Of a DNA stretch of 56,659 nt, positions 40,244 through 48,721 are shown piece after piece (the first letter of the stretch is position 1; the number at the start of each line of letters is the position of its first letter). Position numbers and translations under genes: made by a program. The notes beneath the pieces are model-generated. The model was not told where the DNA came from, made no database searches, and saw only the letters and a program-made list of their open reading frames with translations. Origin of the DNA: Jeotgalicoccus psychrophilus DSM 19085 (GTDB lineage: Bacteria > Bacillota > Bacilli > Staphylococcales > Salinicoccaceae); assembly GCF_000425845.1 (NCBI RefSeq), contig NZ_KE384464.1, forward strand, positions 1-56,659. The letters are read 5' to 3'.

Positions 40244-41392
40244 ATGATTACCTTGATTAAAAATGCAGATGTCTACGCACCGAAGAGTTTGGGTAAACAA
40301 TCGATTTTATTATTGAATGATAAAATTTCAAAAATTGGCGATTTTAATGAAGATGTACTGGAACAGCTTGGTGTGGAATATAAAGTGGTGGACGCAGAAG
40401 GAGCTGCAGTTACGCCTGGTTTTATAGATCCTCATGTTCATCTGCTAGGCGGCGGAGGTGAAGGAGGCTTTGCAACTCGTACACCAGAAATACAGTTAAG
40501 TGACTTGCTTAAATCGGGAATCACTTCAGTTGCTGGCTTAATTGGCACAGATGGAACAACGAGACATTTAACATCTTTACTTGCTAAAGCCAGAGGGCTG
40601 GAAATTGAAGGCGTGTCTACGTATATATACACAGGTAATTATGATGTACCGACACCAACATTTACTAATAATGTAAAGGATGATGCAATCCTTATTGACA
40701 AAGTGATCGGTACTGCTGAAATTGCTATCTCTGATTCCAGGTCTGGGCAGCCGAGTGTTCATGAACTTGCAAAAATTGTTGGACAAACAAGAGTAGGTGG
40801 AATGCTAAGCGGCAAAGCTGGGATTACTCACTTCCATACAGGACCGGGCAAAGCTTATTTATCTATTTTGCATCAATTGTTGGATGAATATGAGCTGCCC
40901 GCATCAAATCTTCACGTGACTCATATTACAAGAAGTAAAGAACTTTTTGATGATGCAATTAAACTAGCCTCACGGGGTTCATTTGTAGATATTACTGCAG
41001 ATGATAAAACTTATAAATGGATATCCTATTACAAAGAAAATAAGGGAGATCTATCTAAACTTACTTTGTCATCTGATGGTAATGGCAGTTTGCCAAGTTT
41101 TAATGAGAGAGGCGAGCTGCTTAGCCTTGGTGTCGCAAGTACTAGAACGCTGTATGATCAAGTGATTGAGACAATTAAAGATGGATATCTAACGATAGAG
41201 GAAGCGCTGAATTTGGCTACATTAAATACTGCTACTGCTCTAAAATTAGAAAACAAAGGAATGATTGATGTTGGAAAAGATGCTGATTTATTAGTGATAT
41301 CTAAAGAAAACTTCGAAATACAGCATGTATTTTCAAAAGGTAAACATATGATTGAGGAGGGCGAATTATTAATTAAAGGTACATTCGAATAA
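40244..41392 (+). CDS. iadA: Isoaspartyl dipeptidase (beta-aspartyl-peptidase)
   Basis: A 382-residue amidohydrolase that cleaves beta-aspartyl dipeptides from damaged proteins. PGFIDPHVHLLGGGGEGGFA carries the HxH metal pair (His65/His67 region), the later ligands are in ITHFHTG and HVTHITR, and the catalytic Asp in LSSDGNGSLPSF. The bridging-lysine position, which reads VKxAISDHRS in the well-known E. coli enzyme, here appears as AEIAISDSRS, so a glutamate may replace the carbamylated lysine. AAGAGGGGA-type ribosome binding site. 17 bases before the antiporter gene: one operon. Confidence 0.88.
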   Translation: MITLIKNADVYAPKSLGKQSILLLNDKISKIGDFNEDVLEQLGVEYKVVDAEGAAVTPGFIDPHVHLLGGGGEGGFATRTPEIQLSDLLKSGITSVAGLIGTDGTTRHLTSLLAKARGLEIEGVSTYIYTGNYDVPTPTFTNNVKDDAILIDKVIGTAEIAISDSRSGQPSVHELAKIVGQTRVGGMLSGKAGITHFHTGPGKAYLSILHQLLDEYELPASNLHVTHITRSKELFDDAIKLASRGSFVDITADDKTYKWISYYKENKGDLSKLTLSSDGNGSLPSFNERGELLSLGVASTRTLYDQVIETIKDGYLTIEEALNLATLNTATALKLENKGMIDVGKDADLLVISKENFEIQHVFSKGKHMIEEGELLIKGTFE

Positions 41393-41409
41393 CAAGGGGG
41401 TTACATATT

Positions 41410-42837
41410 TTGAAAAGAAAACCAAATTTATTTGAGGCGTTTTCACCGATTATTGTAATGTTGTTACTATTAGCAATTGGTTTTGGAGTATTTGGATTAA
41501 ATCCTGAACCTTTATTGATATTGTCATCGGTTTATGCAGGATTTATTGCTCTTCGTCTCGGATTTTCGTGGTCGGATATGATGGAAGGTATTCAAGAAAA
41601 AGTAAGTCTGGCAATGCCAGCAATACTAATACTTATATCTATAGGTATTCTGATCGGAACCTGGATGATAGCCGGTACTATTCCAATGTTAATCTATTAT
41701 GGTCTTGAACTGATTAATCCTACATTTATCGTATTGATTGCTTTTGTAGTATCCGCAATTATATCAATAGTGACAGGTACGTCGTGGGGATCAGTTGGTA
41801 CTGTTGGTGTAGCATTAATGGGGATTGCTACAGGGCTGGAAGCTAACCTTCCTGCCACAGCTGGTGCGATAGTAGCAGGTGCATATTTTGGAGATAAACT
41901 GTCTCCACTGTCAGATACTACAAATTTGGCGCCTATAGCTGCAGGCAGTGAACTGTATGAACATATTAAACATATGATGTGGACAACCGTTCCGGCTGCT
42001 ATTGTATCAATGATAATATATTTAATTGCAGGGATAAGTGTATCGAATGATGAAGTTACAGCACCGGAAACGATGAGTACGATGTTGACAACTTTAAGCA
42101 CAATGTTTAACTGGAACTTATTATTACTGTTACCTCCGGTTATTATATTATTTGGAGCTATTAAAAAATATCCTACTTTACCAATTATAATCTTCTCATC
42201 AATAATAGCAGCAATTCTGGGCATGTTTATACAAGATTTCACTTTAAAAGATGTATTTGCCTCCGCCGTTACAGGATTTGATGTCAGCATGGTTAATAAA
42301 ACTGGCTTTGACTCTGCAGCTGTTATTCCGGAAGTGTTGGATTTAGAACACCAAGGTGGAATGCAGTCTATGACGAGTGTAATCCTTATTGCATTCTCTG
42401 CTTTTGCTTTCGCAGGAATAATGACAAAATCAGGAGCATTGGAAGTAATCATTGAACAATTGCTGAAATTTGTAAAACGTACAGGAGATTTGATTTTAAC
42501 AACAGTTATATCTTGTTTAACGATGGCTTTAGTAACAGGTAACTCTTATCTGTCCATCATCGTACCAGGTGAGATGTTTAAAGATACTTATAAATTGAAA
42601 GGTCTGGCTGCAAAGAACTTATCAAGAACACTTGAAGATTCAGGAACTGTAGTTGTACCGTTAATACCATGGTCATCAGCGGGGGTGTTTATGGCAGGGA
42701 CACTGGGTATACCAACATTGAGCTATGCACCATGGGCAGTACTTTGTTATGTTGGATTTATCTTTGCGATTATACTTGGGTATACGGGGATTGGTATCGC
42801 AAAAGATCTAAAGGAAGAAAATACTGAAAAAATTTAA
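41410..42837 (+). CDS. nhaC: NhaC-family Na+/H+ antiporter-like transporter
   Basis: 475 residues with about 11-13 membrane helices. NhaC features: SLAMPAILILISIGILIGTW, VTGTSWGSVGTVGVALMGI, AGAYFGDKLSPLSDTTNLAP (the DKLSPLSDTT motif), and EDSGTVVVPLIPWSSAGVFM. NhaC members exchange Na+ for H+ or malate-H+ for lactate-Na+. Paired with iadA, it may instead import isoaspartyl peptides or dicarboxylate; that is a guess from context. TTG start after AAGGGGG. Confidence 0.88.
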   Translation: MKRKPNLFEAFSPIIVMLLLLAIGFGVFGLNPEPLLILSSVYAGFIALRLGFSWSDMMEGIQEKVSLAMPAILILISIGILIGTWMIAGTIPMLIYYGLELINPTFIVLIAFVVSAIISIVTGTSWGSVGTVGVALMGIATGLEANLPATAGAIVAGAYFGDKLSPLSDTTNLAPIAAGSELYEHIKHMMWTTVPAAIVSMIIYLIAGISVSNDEVTAPETMSTMLTTLSTMFNWNLLLLLPPVIILFGAIKKYPTLPIIIFSSIIAAILGMFIQDFTLKDVFASAVTGFDVSMVNKTGFDSAAVIPEVLDLEHQGGMQSMTSVILIAFSAFAFAGIMTKSGALEVIIEQLLKFVKRTGDLILTTVISCLTMALVTGNSYLSIIVPGEMFKDTYKLKGLAAKNLSRTLEDSGTVVVPLIPWSSAGVFMAGTLGIPTLSYAPWAVLCYVGFIFAIILGYTGIGIAKDLKEENTEKI

Positions 42838-42906
42838 ACTTAGAAATAAAAATGGCATCTTCAATTTTATATTGGGGATGCCTTAGTAATTTTACAGGAG
42901 GACATT

Positions 42907-43374
42907 ATGGAACTAGTAAAATATGATCCGAAGTACGACAATCTCATCAACGATTATTATTTACCGGAAGATCAGCTTTACTACAGTGCAATGCCTAGTG
43001 AAGCGGTTGAGATTTCAAGAAACAATAACGACAGGCACACCATTCTCGGTTTGGACGATAGCGAACTGGTTACGTTCTTTATCCTCCATGAAAATGATGC
43101 GGTGCAGCCTTATTCCAATCAGCCGAATGATATTTTACTGCGTTCGTTTTCTACCAACTACAAACATCAGGGCAAAGGCTACGCGAGAAAAACGCTCGAA
43201 CTGCTGCCTGACTTTATGAAAGAGCATATCCCGCATATCGACGGTATTGTTCTTGGAGTTAACGTCAAAAACACTGCAGCCCAGGGCTTATATAAAAAGT
43301 GCGGTTATGTCGACGAAGGTAACCGAGTTATGGGCAGCAAGGGCGAAATGATTGTGATGAAATATTATCTGTAA
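42907..43374 (+). CDS. GNAT-family N-acetyltransferase
   Basis: 155 residues: MELVKYDPKYDNLINDYY start, acetyl-CoA motif LLRSFSTNYKHQGKGYARKT (QGKGYA, about residues 81-100), late strand VLGVNVKNTAAQGLYKKCGY. CAGGAGGA ribosome binding site. Single gene; target unknown. Confidence 0.88.
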   Translation: MELVKYDPKYDNLINDYYLPEDQLYYSAMPSEAVEISRNNNDRHTILGLDDSELVTFFILHENDAVQPYSNQPNDILLRSFSTNYKHQGKGYARKTLELLPDFMKEHIPHIDGIVLGVNVKNTAAQGLYKKCGYVDEGNRVMGSKGEMIVMKYYL

Positions 43375-43445
43375 AACGGTTACATACTTGTAATTATTGT
43401 TATACTGAGGAAGATTAAAAAGTTTTACATAAAGGGGAATGGAGT

Positions 43446-44414
43446 ATGTCACATATTAAACTGCTGACAACAGGCGGAACGATTGCCAGCAAGCGCAATC
43501 CCGAGACAGGGCTGCAGCAAACGGGTCTAATCAGCGGCGAAGAACTCGCAGAAAAACTTAATTTGCACGAGAATATTAATATAAGTGTGGAAGAGATTAT
43601 TAAAGTTTCAAGCAGTGCCATCACTTTTGAGAATTTGATTACGATAAAAGACGCAGTGCTGAAAGCGTTCAGTGATGATGATGTCGACGGTATCGTTATT
43701 ACACATGGCACAGATACGCTGGAAGAGACATCTTACTTCTTAAGTCAGATCATTCCGGCAGGGAAAGCTGTTGTCGTCACAGGTTCACAGCGCGGACCGG
43801 AGTTAATCGGTACCGATGCATATGCAAATCTGCAGGATGCGATTACGCTCGCAGCAGATGCTAATGCTGCAAAAATCGGTGTCAGCGTATTATTTAATTC
43901 GAAAATATTTATGCCGAGATTCGTGAAGAAAATGAGCGCGATGAACGTCGACGGTTTTGGCGGCGGAGGCACCGGTTATTTAGGCCTGGTGGACGGACAC
44001 GACGTGAAAATCTATCAGCATCCGGCTCACAGCAATACATATAATGTAGAAGGGCAATTGCCGGAAGTCGATATTATTAAATGTGCATTAGGTACGGATG
44101 CGAAATTTATCGACTGTGCCATCGATCATAAAGTTGCAGGGCTCGTCATTGAAACGATGGGGCGCGGGCATGCGAATGACTTCGTTGCTGCCGGCGTGAA
44201 AAGAGCGGTGGATGCAGGAATTAAAGTGGTTATCACAAGCGCATCAGACGAAGGTGATGTGAAAGTAGCCTATGACTTTTCAGGCGGAATATCACAATTC
44301 GAAAAAGACGGTGCAGTAAACGGCGGCTCGTACGACAGTAAAAAAGCGAGACTGAAACTGGCAGTGATGCTGGCTGCAGGAGAAGAAGTCACCGCAGAAC
44401 ATTTTAAATACTGA
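43446..44414 (+). CDS. ansA: L-asparaginase
   Basis: 322 residues. Catalytic threonines: TTGGTIASK near residue 8-16 (first Thr) and VITHGTDTLEETSYFL near 83-98 (Thr-Asp pair); VVVTGSQRGPE and NFDGFGGGGTG-like NVDGFGGGGTGY follow. No signal peptide, so cytosolic; type I or II by sequence is not certain. Converts asparagine to aspartate and ammonia. AAAGGGGA ribosome binding site. The C-terminal third and terminator are duplicated in degenerate form at 45962-46267. Confidence 0.92.
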   Translation: MSHIKLLTTGGTIASKRNPETGLQQTGLISGEELAEKLNLHENINISVEEIIKVSSSAITFENLITIKDAVLKAFSDDDVDGIVITHGTDTLEETSYFLSQIIPAGKAVVVTGSQRGPELIGTDAYANLQDAITLAADANAAKIGVSVLFNSKIFMPRFVKKMSAMNVDGFGGGGTGYLGLVDGHDVKIYQHPAHSNTYNVEGQLPEVDIIKCALGTDAKFIDCAIDHKVAGLVIETMGRGHANDFVAAGVKRAVDAGIKVVITSASDEGDVKVAYDFSGGISQFEKDGAVNGGSYDSKKARLKLAVMLAAGEEVTAEHFKY

Positions 44415-44426
44415 TGAATAAAGAAA

Positions 44427-44452
44427 CCGGAGCAAATGGGAATTTGCTCCGG
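44427..44452. terminator. Terminator after the asparaginase gene
   Basis: CCGGAGCAAAT-GGGA-ATTTGCTCCGG, perfect 11-bp stem, in both directions close to gene ends. Confidence 0.9.
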
Positions 44453-44468
44453 AATTTTGATTTAGCAG

Positions 44469-45836
44469 TTATTCTGCTGCAGCAATCTTATAAATCATGC
44501 CGCCATCAGTGGCTGCAACAAGCGCGCCATCTTCAGTTACAAGAATATCACGGAAACGTTCGCCTTCTTCAGTTAAGAGACGTTCTTCTCCGACGATGAT
44601 GTCATCTTCAATAACGACACGTACAATATAGTTCGGCGCTAAACCGCCGATGAACAAGTTGTTCTCCCATTCAGGGATTGCGTCGTTATCATAGAATGAC
44701 ATACCGCTTGGTGCACTGGTTGGATCCCAGTAATATACGGGTTCAACAAAGCCCTGTGCCTCGTGTTCTGAAACACCGTCATTGATTAATTCACCACTAT
44801 ACTCAATACCATAAGACACAGTTGGCCATCCATAGTTAGAACCTGGTTCAATAATGTTCAGCTCATCCCCGGCTTGCGGACCGAACTCAACAATCCATAA
44901 GTCTCCCGTTTCAGGATGGAAGTCGACACCTTGAATATTACGGTGACCGTAGCTGTAAATACCATCTAGTGCATCTTCATCTTCGATAAATGGATTCGTA
45001 TCTACTGCTTCCCCGTCTGGTGTAATGTGAATGACTTTACCTAGGTAAGCATCTAAGTCTTGTGCACGTTCGCGAATTGGATCATCTGAACGCTCACCAG
45101 TTGTTAAGAATAGGTTGCCCTCATCATCAAAGATAATACGTCCGCCATAATGTAAGGTGCCATCATATGCTGGTTCTGCTTGGAAAATTACTTCAAAATC
45201 TTCAAGTGAGGTTTCATCTTCTGATAAAGCACCTTTACCGACAGCAGTTACAGTACCACCGTCAACATCTTGAGCAAACGTCACAAATACTAACCTTGAT
45301 TCGTCAAAATCAGGTGCAATGGTTACATCCAGTAAACCACCTTGAGCTTCGGTATTTACTTCAGGTAAACCTTCGATTGGATCTGAAACAGAGCCATCTT
45401 CAAGGTTTACAATCAGAAGTTCAGCTTCATCTCTTTGCGTCACAAGTAAGCGGTTTGTATCAAACTCTTCCATACCCCAAGACACCCCAAGACCCTCAGC
45501 AACAACCTCTACGTCCAATTCCGCTTCAGTCTCTACTGCAGGTGCTCTGGTTTGCTCTGGGAATGCCGGCTCAAACTCAGTAACTTTTGGTTCAGTTTCG
45601 GCACTTTCCTCTGCAGCAGTCTCCGAGTCATCAGTCGACTCTTCAGTTGCTGTCTCTGAATCCTCGGTTGATTCTTCAGTAGCAGTTTCCGAGTCGTCAG
45701 CCGACTCTTCTGTTGCCATCTCTGAATCATCAGTTGATGCTTCGTCTGAAGTATCACCATTGCCGCACGCTGCCAAAGCCAATACAAAGATTAGCATTGT
45801 AAAGAACATTAATCTTGACCACGAAACTTTCGTCAT
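44469..45836 (-). CDS. Sugar (glucose/sorbosone) dehydrogenase-like lipoprotein
   Basis: 455 residues. A lipoprotein signal peptide ends in LALAAC (Cys24). Then comes an acidic linker (residues about 28-85) made of an 11-residue repeat (EESTxDSETAT type, about four units). The rest is a GSDH/PQQ-type beta-propeller: SWGMEEFDTNRLLVTQRD, GGLLDVTIAPDFDES, YGGRIIFDDEGNLFLTTGER, YGHRNIQGVDFHPETG and FGPQAGDELNIIEPGSNYGW. It should sit outside the cell and oxidise aldose sugars if the cofactor is available. GGAAGGGAGAGG ribosome binding site. Confidence 0.88.
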   Translation of the reverse strand: MTKVSWSRLMFFTMLIFVLALAACGNGDTSDEASTDDSEMATEESADDSETATEESTEDSETATEESTDDSETAAEESAETEPKVTEFEPAFPEQTRAPAVETEAELDVEVVAEGLGVSWGMEEFDTNRLLVTQRDEAELLIVNLEDGSVSDPIEGLPEVNTEAQGGLLDVTIAPDFDESRLVFVTFAQDVDGGTVTAVGKGALSEDETSLEDFEVIFQAEPAYDGTLHYGGRIIFDDEGNLFLTTGERSDDPIRERAQDLDAYLGKVIHITPDGEAVDTNPFIEDEDALDGIYSYGHRNIQGVDFHPETGDLWIVEFGPQAGDELNIIEPGSNYGWPTVSYGIEYSGELINDGVSEHEAQGFVEPVYYWDPTSAPSGMSFYDNDAIPEWENNLFIGGLAPNYIVRVVIEDDIIVGEERLLTEEGERFRDILVTEDGALVAATDGGMIYKIAAAE

Positions 45837-45961
45837 CGTTTTTCCTCTCCCTTCCTAAAATATTAAACTCCTTTTAAATTAATTTTATCACAATTTTCTG
45901 AAAACTCAATAATTCTGTTCTGGACTTGGATTTGCACTGAGTTTGATAAACTCAGTAAATA

Positions 45962-46222
45962 GGTACAGATGCGAAATTTATCGACTGTGCAGTTGAGCAT
46001 AAAGTAGCAGGGCTTGTTATTGAAACGATAAGGCGCGGACATGCGAATAATCTCGTTGCTTCTGGTGTAAAAAGAGCTGTCAATGCAGGCATTAAAGTGG
46101 TTATTACGAGCGCATCCGACGACGGTGATGTGAAAGTCGCCTACGACTTTTCGGGCGGAATTTCGCAATTTGAAAAAGACGGGGCAGTAAACAGCGGCTC
46201 GTACGACAGCAAAAAATTTTAA
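45962..46222 (+). pseudogene. Degenerate C-terminal copy of the asparaginase gene
   Basis: Translation gives GTDAKFIDCAVEHKVAGLVI, RRGHANNLVASGVKRAV and KVVITSASDDGDVKVAYDFS, then ISQFEKDGAVNSGSYDSKKF and stop: the same as asparaginase residues from about 218 to the end, minus a deletion of the last helix. Bases diverge by roughly a tenth from 44092-44350, and the repeated part includes the following terminator. No start, promoter or N-terminal part, so it is inert. It points to an old segmental duplication or an inserted paralogue later cut back. Confidence 0.88.
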
Positions 46223-46240
46223 ATACTGATAGATAAAGAA

Positions 46241-46268
46241 ACCGCAGCAAATGAGGATTTGCCGCGGT
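46241..46268. terminator. Terminator copy after the asparaginase remnant
   Basis: ACCGCAGCAAAT-GAGG-ATTTGCCGCGGT, with the same loop-stem plan as 44427-44452 and an internal mismatch. Confidence 0.75.
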
Positions 46269-46278
46269 ATTTTTGTGT

Positions 46279-46756
46279 TTATATATCTGTACTGGACGTT
46301 ACACAGCTGCCACCCGATCCGTATTTATTCGGTTCTTTATTACCGGGCAGAACGAACAGAATTAAACTGTAAATGGAAATGATTGTTCCAAAAATGAGAA
46401 ATAATATACTAATGACTAAGACGATGCCGACCGTAGTATCACCGTCAGTCCCATGCCAGGCAAACATTCCTATTACCTCCTGTAGGTGCGGCGACAGCGC
46501 TGATAGGAAAAAGGATTGCAAACAGCATCGTACGATTTGTATCATGCAGGCGTCTGGCCGTTATGGTAAATGAAGGTACCATCGTAATCAGCACAACATA
46601 TCGACCAAGAGGAACATCTATGATTGCTCCAAAATAAAAAACGAAAAGAAAGATAAAAATGTGAGTTAAAAAAGGCACCCAAAAATCGGAGCGGGTCGAT
46701 CTTCCGCTGAAGTCGAAAGTACGTTTCCAGAAATCTGTGTAGCTTTTAATTATCAT
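46279..46756 (-). pseudogene. DUF805-family membrane protein gene with a frameshift
   Basis: The frame from ATG 46756 (after AGGGGGA) reads YTDFWKRTFDFSGRSTRSDF and ARRLHDTNRTMLFAILF, typical of DUF805 (YhaH-like) proteins, but stops at 46445. A second frame continues from about 46500 with VGIVLVISILFLIFGTIISI, ILFVLPGNKEPNKYG and end at 46279, again a typical DUF805 tail. A one-base shift near 46490 splits the gene. An AGGAGG with a downstream ATG at 46466 could restart the tail as its own product. Confidence 0.65.
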
Positions 46757-46838
46757 ATGAATCCCCCTAAAACTGTATGGTGTAATTATTCACGTATGCT
46801 TTTATTACAGTATACAATATTTAGCTGTAAGCGGGGTT

Positions 46839-47020
46839 TGAATCATGCAGTTTCTCATGCGCTCGTAAATTAACAATTGACCGGATGAGAATCCTTCATC
46901 CGGCTGCAAATTATTATTCAACCGTATGAGCAGCTTTCATGCGGTCACAGTCGAATTATCGACCGTATGAGTAATCTACATCGGGTCACAGCGAAGTTTT
47001 CAACCGCATGTGAATGAATA
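46839..47020. repeat. 41-bp tandem repeat array 1
   Basis: The key word ACCGnATGAG recurs exactly every 41 bases: 46880, 46921, 46962, and as ACCGCATGTG at 47003; a diverged first unit starts near 46839. Each unit also carries a CAT(C/G)CGG-like inverted half, so every unit can fold into a small hairpin. Five units, none identical. It occupies the gap between the DUF805 remnant and the dehalogenase gene. Confidence 0.75.
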
Positions 47021-47037
47021 TAAGCAAGACGGCTTTG

Positions 47038-47898
47038 TTATTTATCAAATTCGAGTATATACTGCGCGACCTCTTCACCAGTTTCTTCGAGCAGGTAGTG
47101 TCCGCAGTTTTTAAGTTCATAGCCCGTCACATTATTGATGGATTTCTTCCAGATGTCTTCAACAGGCAATCCTGACAGATTTCCATTTTCCGCCCAGAGC
47201 AGCAATGTGTCGATATTTAATTTATCTGCTGACTTCATTTTCTCCTGATATTCTGGTAAATCAAATTTATACGAGGCTCTGTAATCATTCAATGCTGCTT
47301 TTACTGCGCCTGGTTGTTTCCAGGATTTAAGATATTTATCCCATGAACCATCTGAATTAAGTAATTCGAATAAACCATCACCCCGGCTTAACAGAAATTT
47401 TAAATACTCTTCTTCTTTGCCTGAGATTAAAGTCTCCGGTAAATCAGGCACAACCTGAAATACCCAGTGCCAATACTTTTTCGCGGCTTCTTCAGCGGAT
47501 AACGAATACACATATTCCATCGGCATGATTTCAATGAGAGCAAGACGGTTAATTAATTCGGGATGATCATATGCCAATCGGCGGGCCACACGTGCGCCGC
47601 GGTCATGTCCGACAACGTAAGCAGTCGTGACGTTTTGTGCAGCAAGAATCTCAGTAATGTCTTGAGCCATAATCTTATTCGTATAATTTTCAATGCCTTC
47701 AGGTTTATCGGAATCCCCGTAACCTCTAAGATCCACAGCGATAATTTTATAATGTGCTTCGAGGTACGGAATTACATTTCGCCATGTAATCCAGCTTTGC
47801 GGGAAACCGTGAAGTAAGAGACACACGGGACCGTCTTCTTTACCTCCTGTAACGTAATGCAGCTTAGTGCTGTTAACTGTTATGTAGTGACTGTCCAT
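47038..47898 (-). CDS. Haloacetate (fluoroacetate) dehalogenase-like alpha/beta-hydrolase
   Basis: 286 residues. LLLHGFPQSWITWRNVIP (oxyanion hole region), DLRGYGDSDKPEG, nucleophile elbow GHDRGARVARR with Asp99, and the general-base histidine in NCGHYLLEETG (about 269). The residues that mark fluoroacetate dehalogenases in known structures have counterparts: Asp-Arg at 99-100 and Arg103 for the carboxylate, and KYWHWVF (His144, Trp145) for the halide. Epoxide hydrolases use other residues here. So it may remove halide from haloacetates; activity is not proven. TAAGGAGA ribosome binding site. Bracketed by two repeat arrays. Confidence 0.8.
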   Translation of the reverse strand: MDSHYITVNSTKLHYVTGGKEDGPVCLLLHGFPQSWITWRNVIPYLEAHYKIIAVDLRGYGDSDKPEGIENYTNKIMAQDITEILAAQNVTTAYVVGHDRGARVARRLAYDHPELINRLALIEIMPMEYVYSLSAEEAAKKYWHWVFQVVPDLPETLISGKEEEYLKFLLSRGDGLFELLNSDGSWDKYLKSWKQPGAVKAALNDYRASYKFDLPEYQEKMKSADKLNIDTLLLWAENGNLSGLPVEDIWKKSINNVTGYELKNCGHYLLEETGEEVAQYILEFDK

Positions 47899-47979
47899 CT
47901 TATCATTCTCCTTATATTTAGGTTGAAAATTCCAGCTTTAATATGTTTATACCCATAAATGTGCTGATTAAGTAATCCA

Positions 47980-48184
47980 CAATGGGACGAATACGGCTAA
48001 GGGTCCCAATGTAAGCTGCGCGTTGGGGCGGAAATTGATAATCATCTTATTGTGAGTTGTTCGTTGAGGCAAATACAGGCAATTGTCCCATCGTGACTGG
48101 TTCATTGGGATAAAAAACTCTCTTGTCTCAATGAACGAATTCCACATGCGCTCGAAAATGAATATTCAGCCGCATGAGCGCTGA
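47980..48184. repeat. 41-bp tandem repeat array 2
   Basis: CATTGGG/CGTTGGG/CGTTGAG/CAATGGG words start at exactly 47980, 48021, 48062 and 48103 (41-base period); the next unit at 48144 switches to the CATGCGCTCG...ATGAG type found in array 1, in the same phase. Within a unit the word CAATGGGAC is balanced by GTCCCAATG, giving an inverted-repeat design. The array fills the gap between two genes, with no coding. Confidence 0.75.
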
Positions 48185-48289
48185 CAACACAAAAAGCAGG
48201 CGCGAATCTCCCCGCATCAAGCCATTTATCGTTTCATAAAACACGCTAAATGATACAATAGCGTTAACATTATTTTAGGAGGCACACAC

Positions 48290-48697
48290 ATGGAATCAAT
48301 TACGTTAATGGAAGCTTATGCGATTGAAACGCTGAGAAGCAATGGCATCGGCAACGATAAAATTATTGAAAATATTAAAGCGAACGACCTTGATGAATTC
48401 AAAGCTGTTAAAGAGAATATGGATTTTGATGCTTTAGTGGAACTGAGCAAAAATGCTGACTTTGAGGCTATTGTCAACGACGGCTACAAAGTTAAATTCC
48501 TCACTTTTAACGGTCTGAAAAACTTAATTAAAATGAAATTCGGCAAGTTTGCTGATGAGGATTACCAGGTGGACGAGTTTGTTATTTCTGGTCTTGAAAT
48601 TTCAGAAGATCAGCAAAAGGATTTAGAAAACATGCTTTCTGCTAACTGGATATTGGATAGCGAAGCAGGCGGCGTTACTGTCAAACCGACAAAGTAA
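48290..48697 (+). CDS. Hypothetical protein
   Basis: 135 residues, soluble: MESITLMEAYAIETLRSNGI then VELSKNADFEAIVNDGYKVK and FVISGLEISEDQQKDLENML. Two-domain-looking with alpha/beta character; no family recognised. TAGGAGG ribosome binding site. It lies 24 bases before the quinone oxidoreductase gene and is probably cotranscribed with it. Confidence 0.6.
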   Translation: MESITLMEAYAIETLRSNGIGNDKIIENIKANDLDEFKAVKENMDFDALVELSKNADFEAIVNDGYKVKFLTFNGLKNLIKMKFGKFADEDYQVDEFVISGLEISEDQQKDLENMLSANWILDSEAGGVTVKPTK

Positions 48698-48721
48698 ATC
48701 TTACGAAGGAGGTTCTTTTGA

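Noticed and set aside
41697..42452. 251-codon minus-strand frame within the nhaC gene
   Set aside because: Antisense shadow of hydrophobic codons; no start signals, and nhaC is clearly the real gene.
45167..45787. Gln/Leu-rich open frames opposite and shifted to the lipoprotein gene
   Set aside because: They arise from the acidic repeat read in other frames; the compositional bias is artificial.
46839..48184. CRISPR array
   Set aside because: Period is a constant 41 bases with no identical repeats and no unique spacers, and there are no cas genes nearby.
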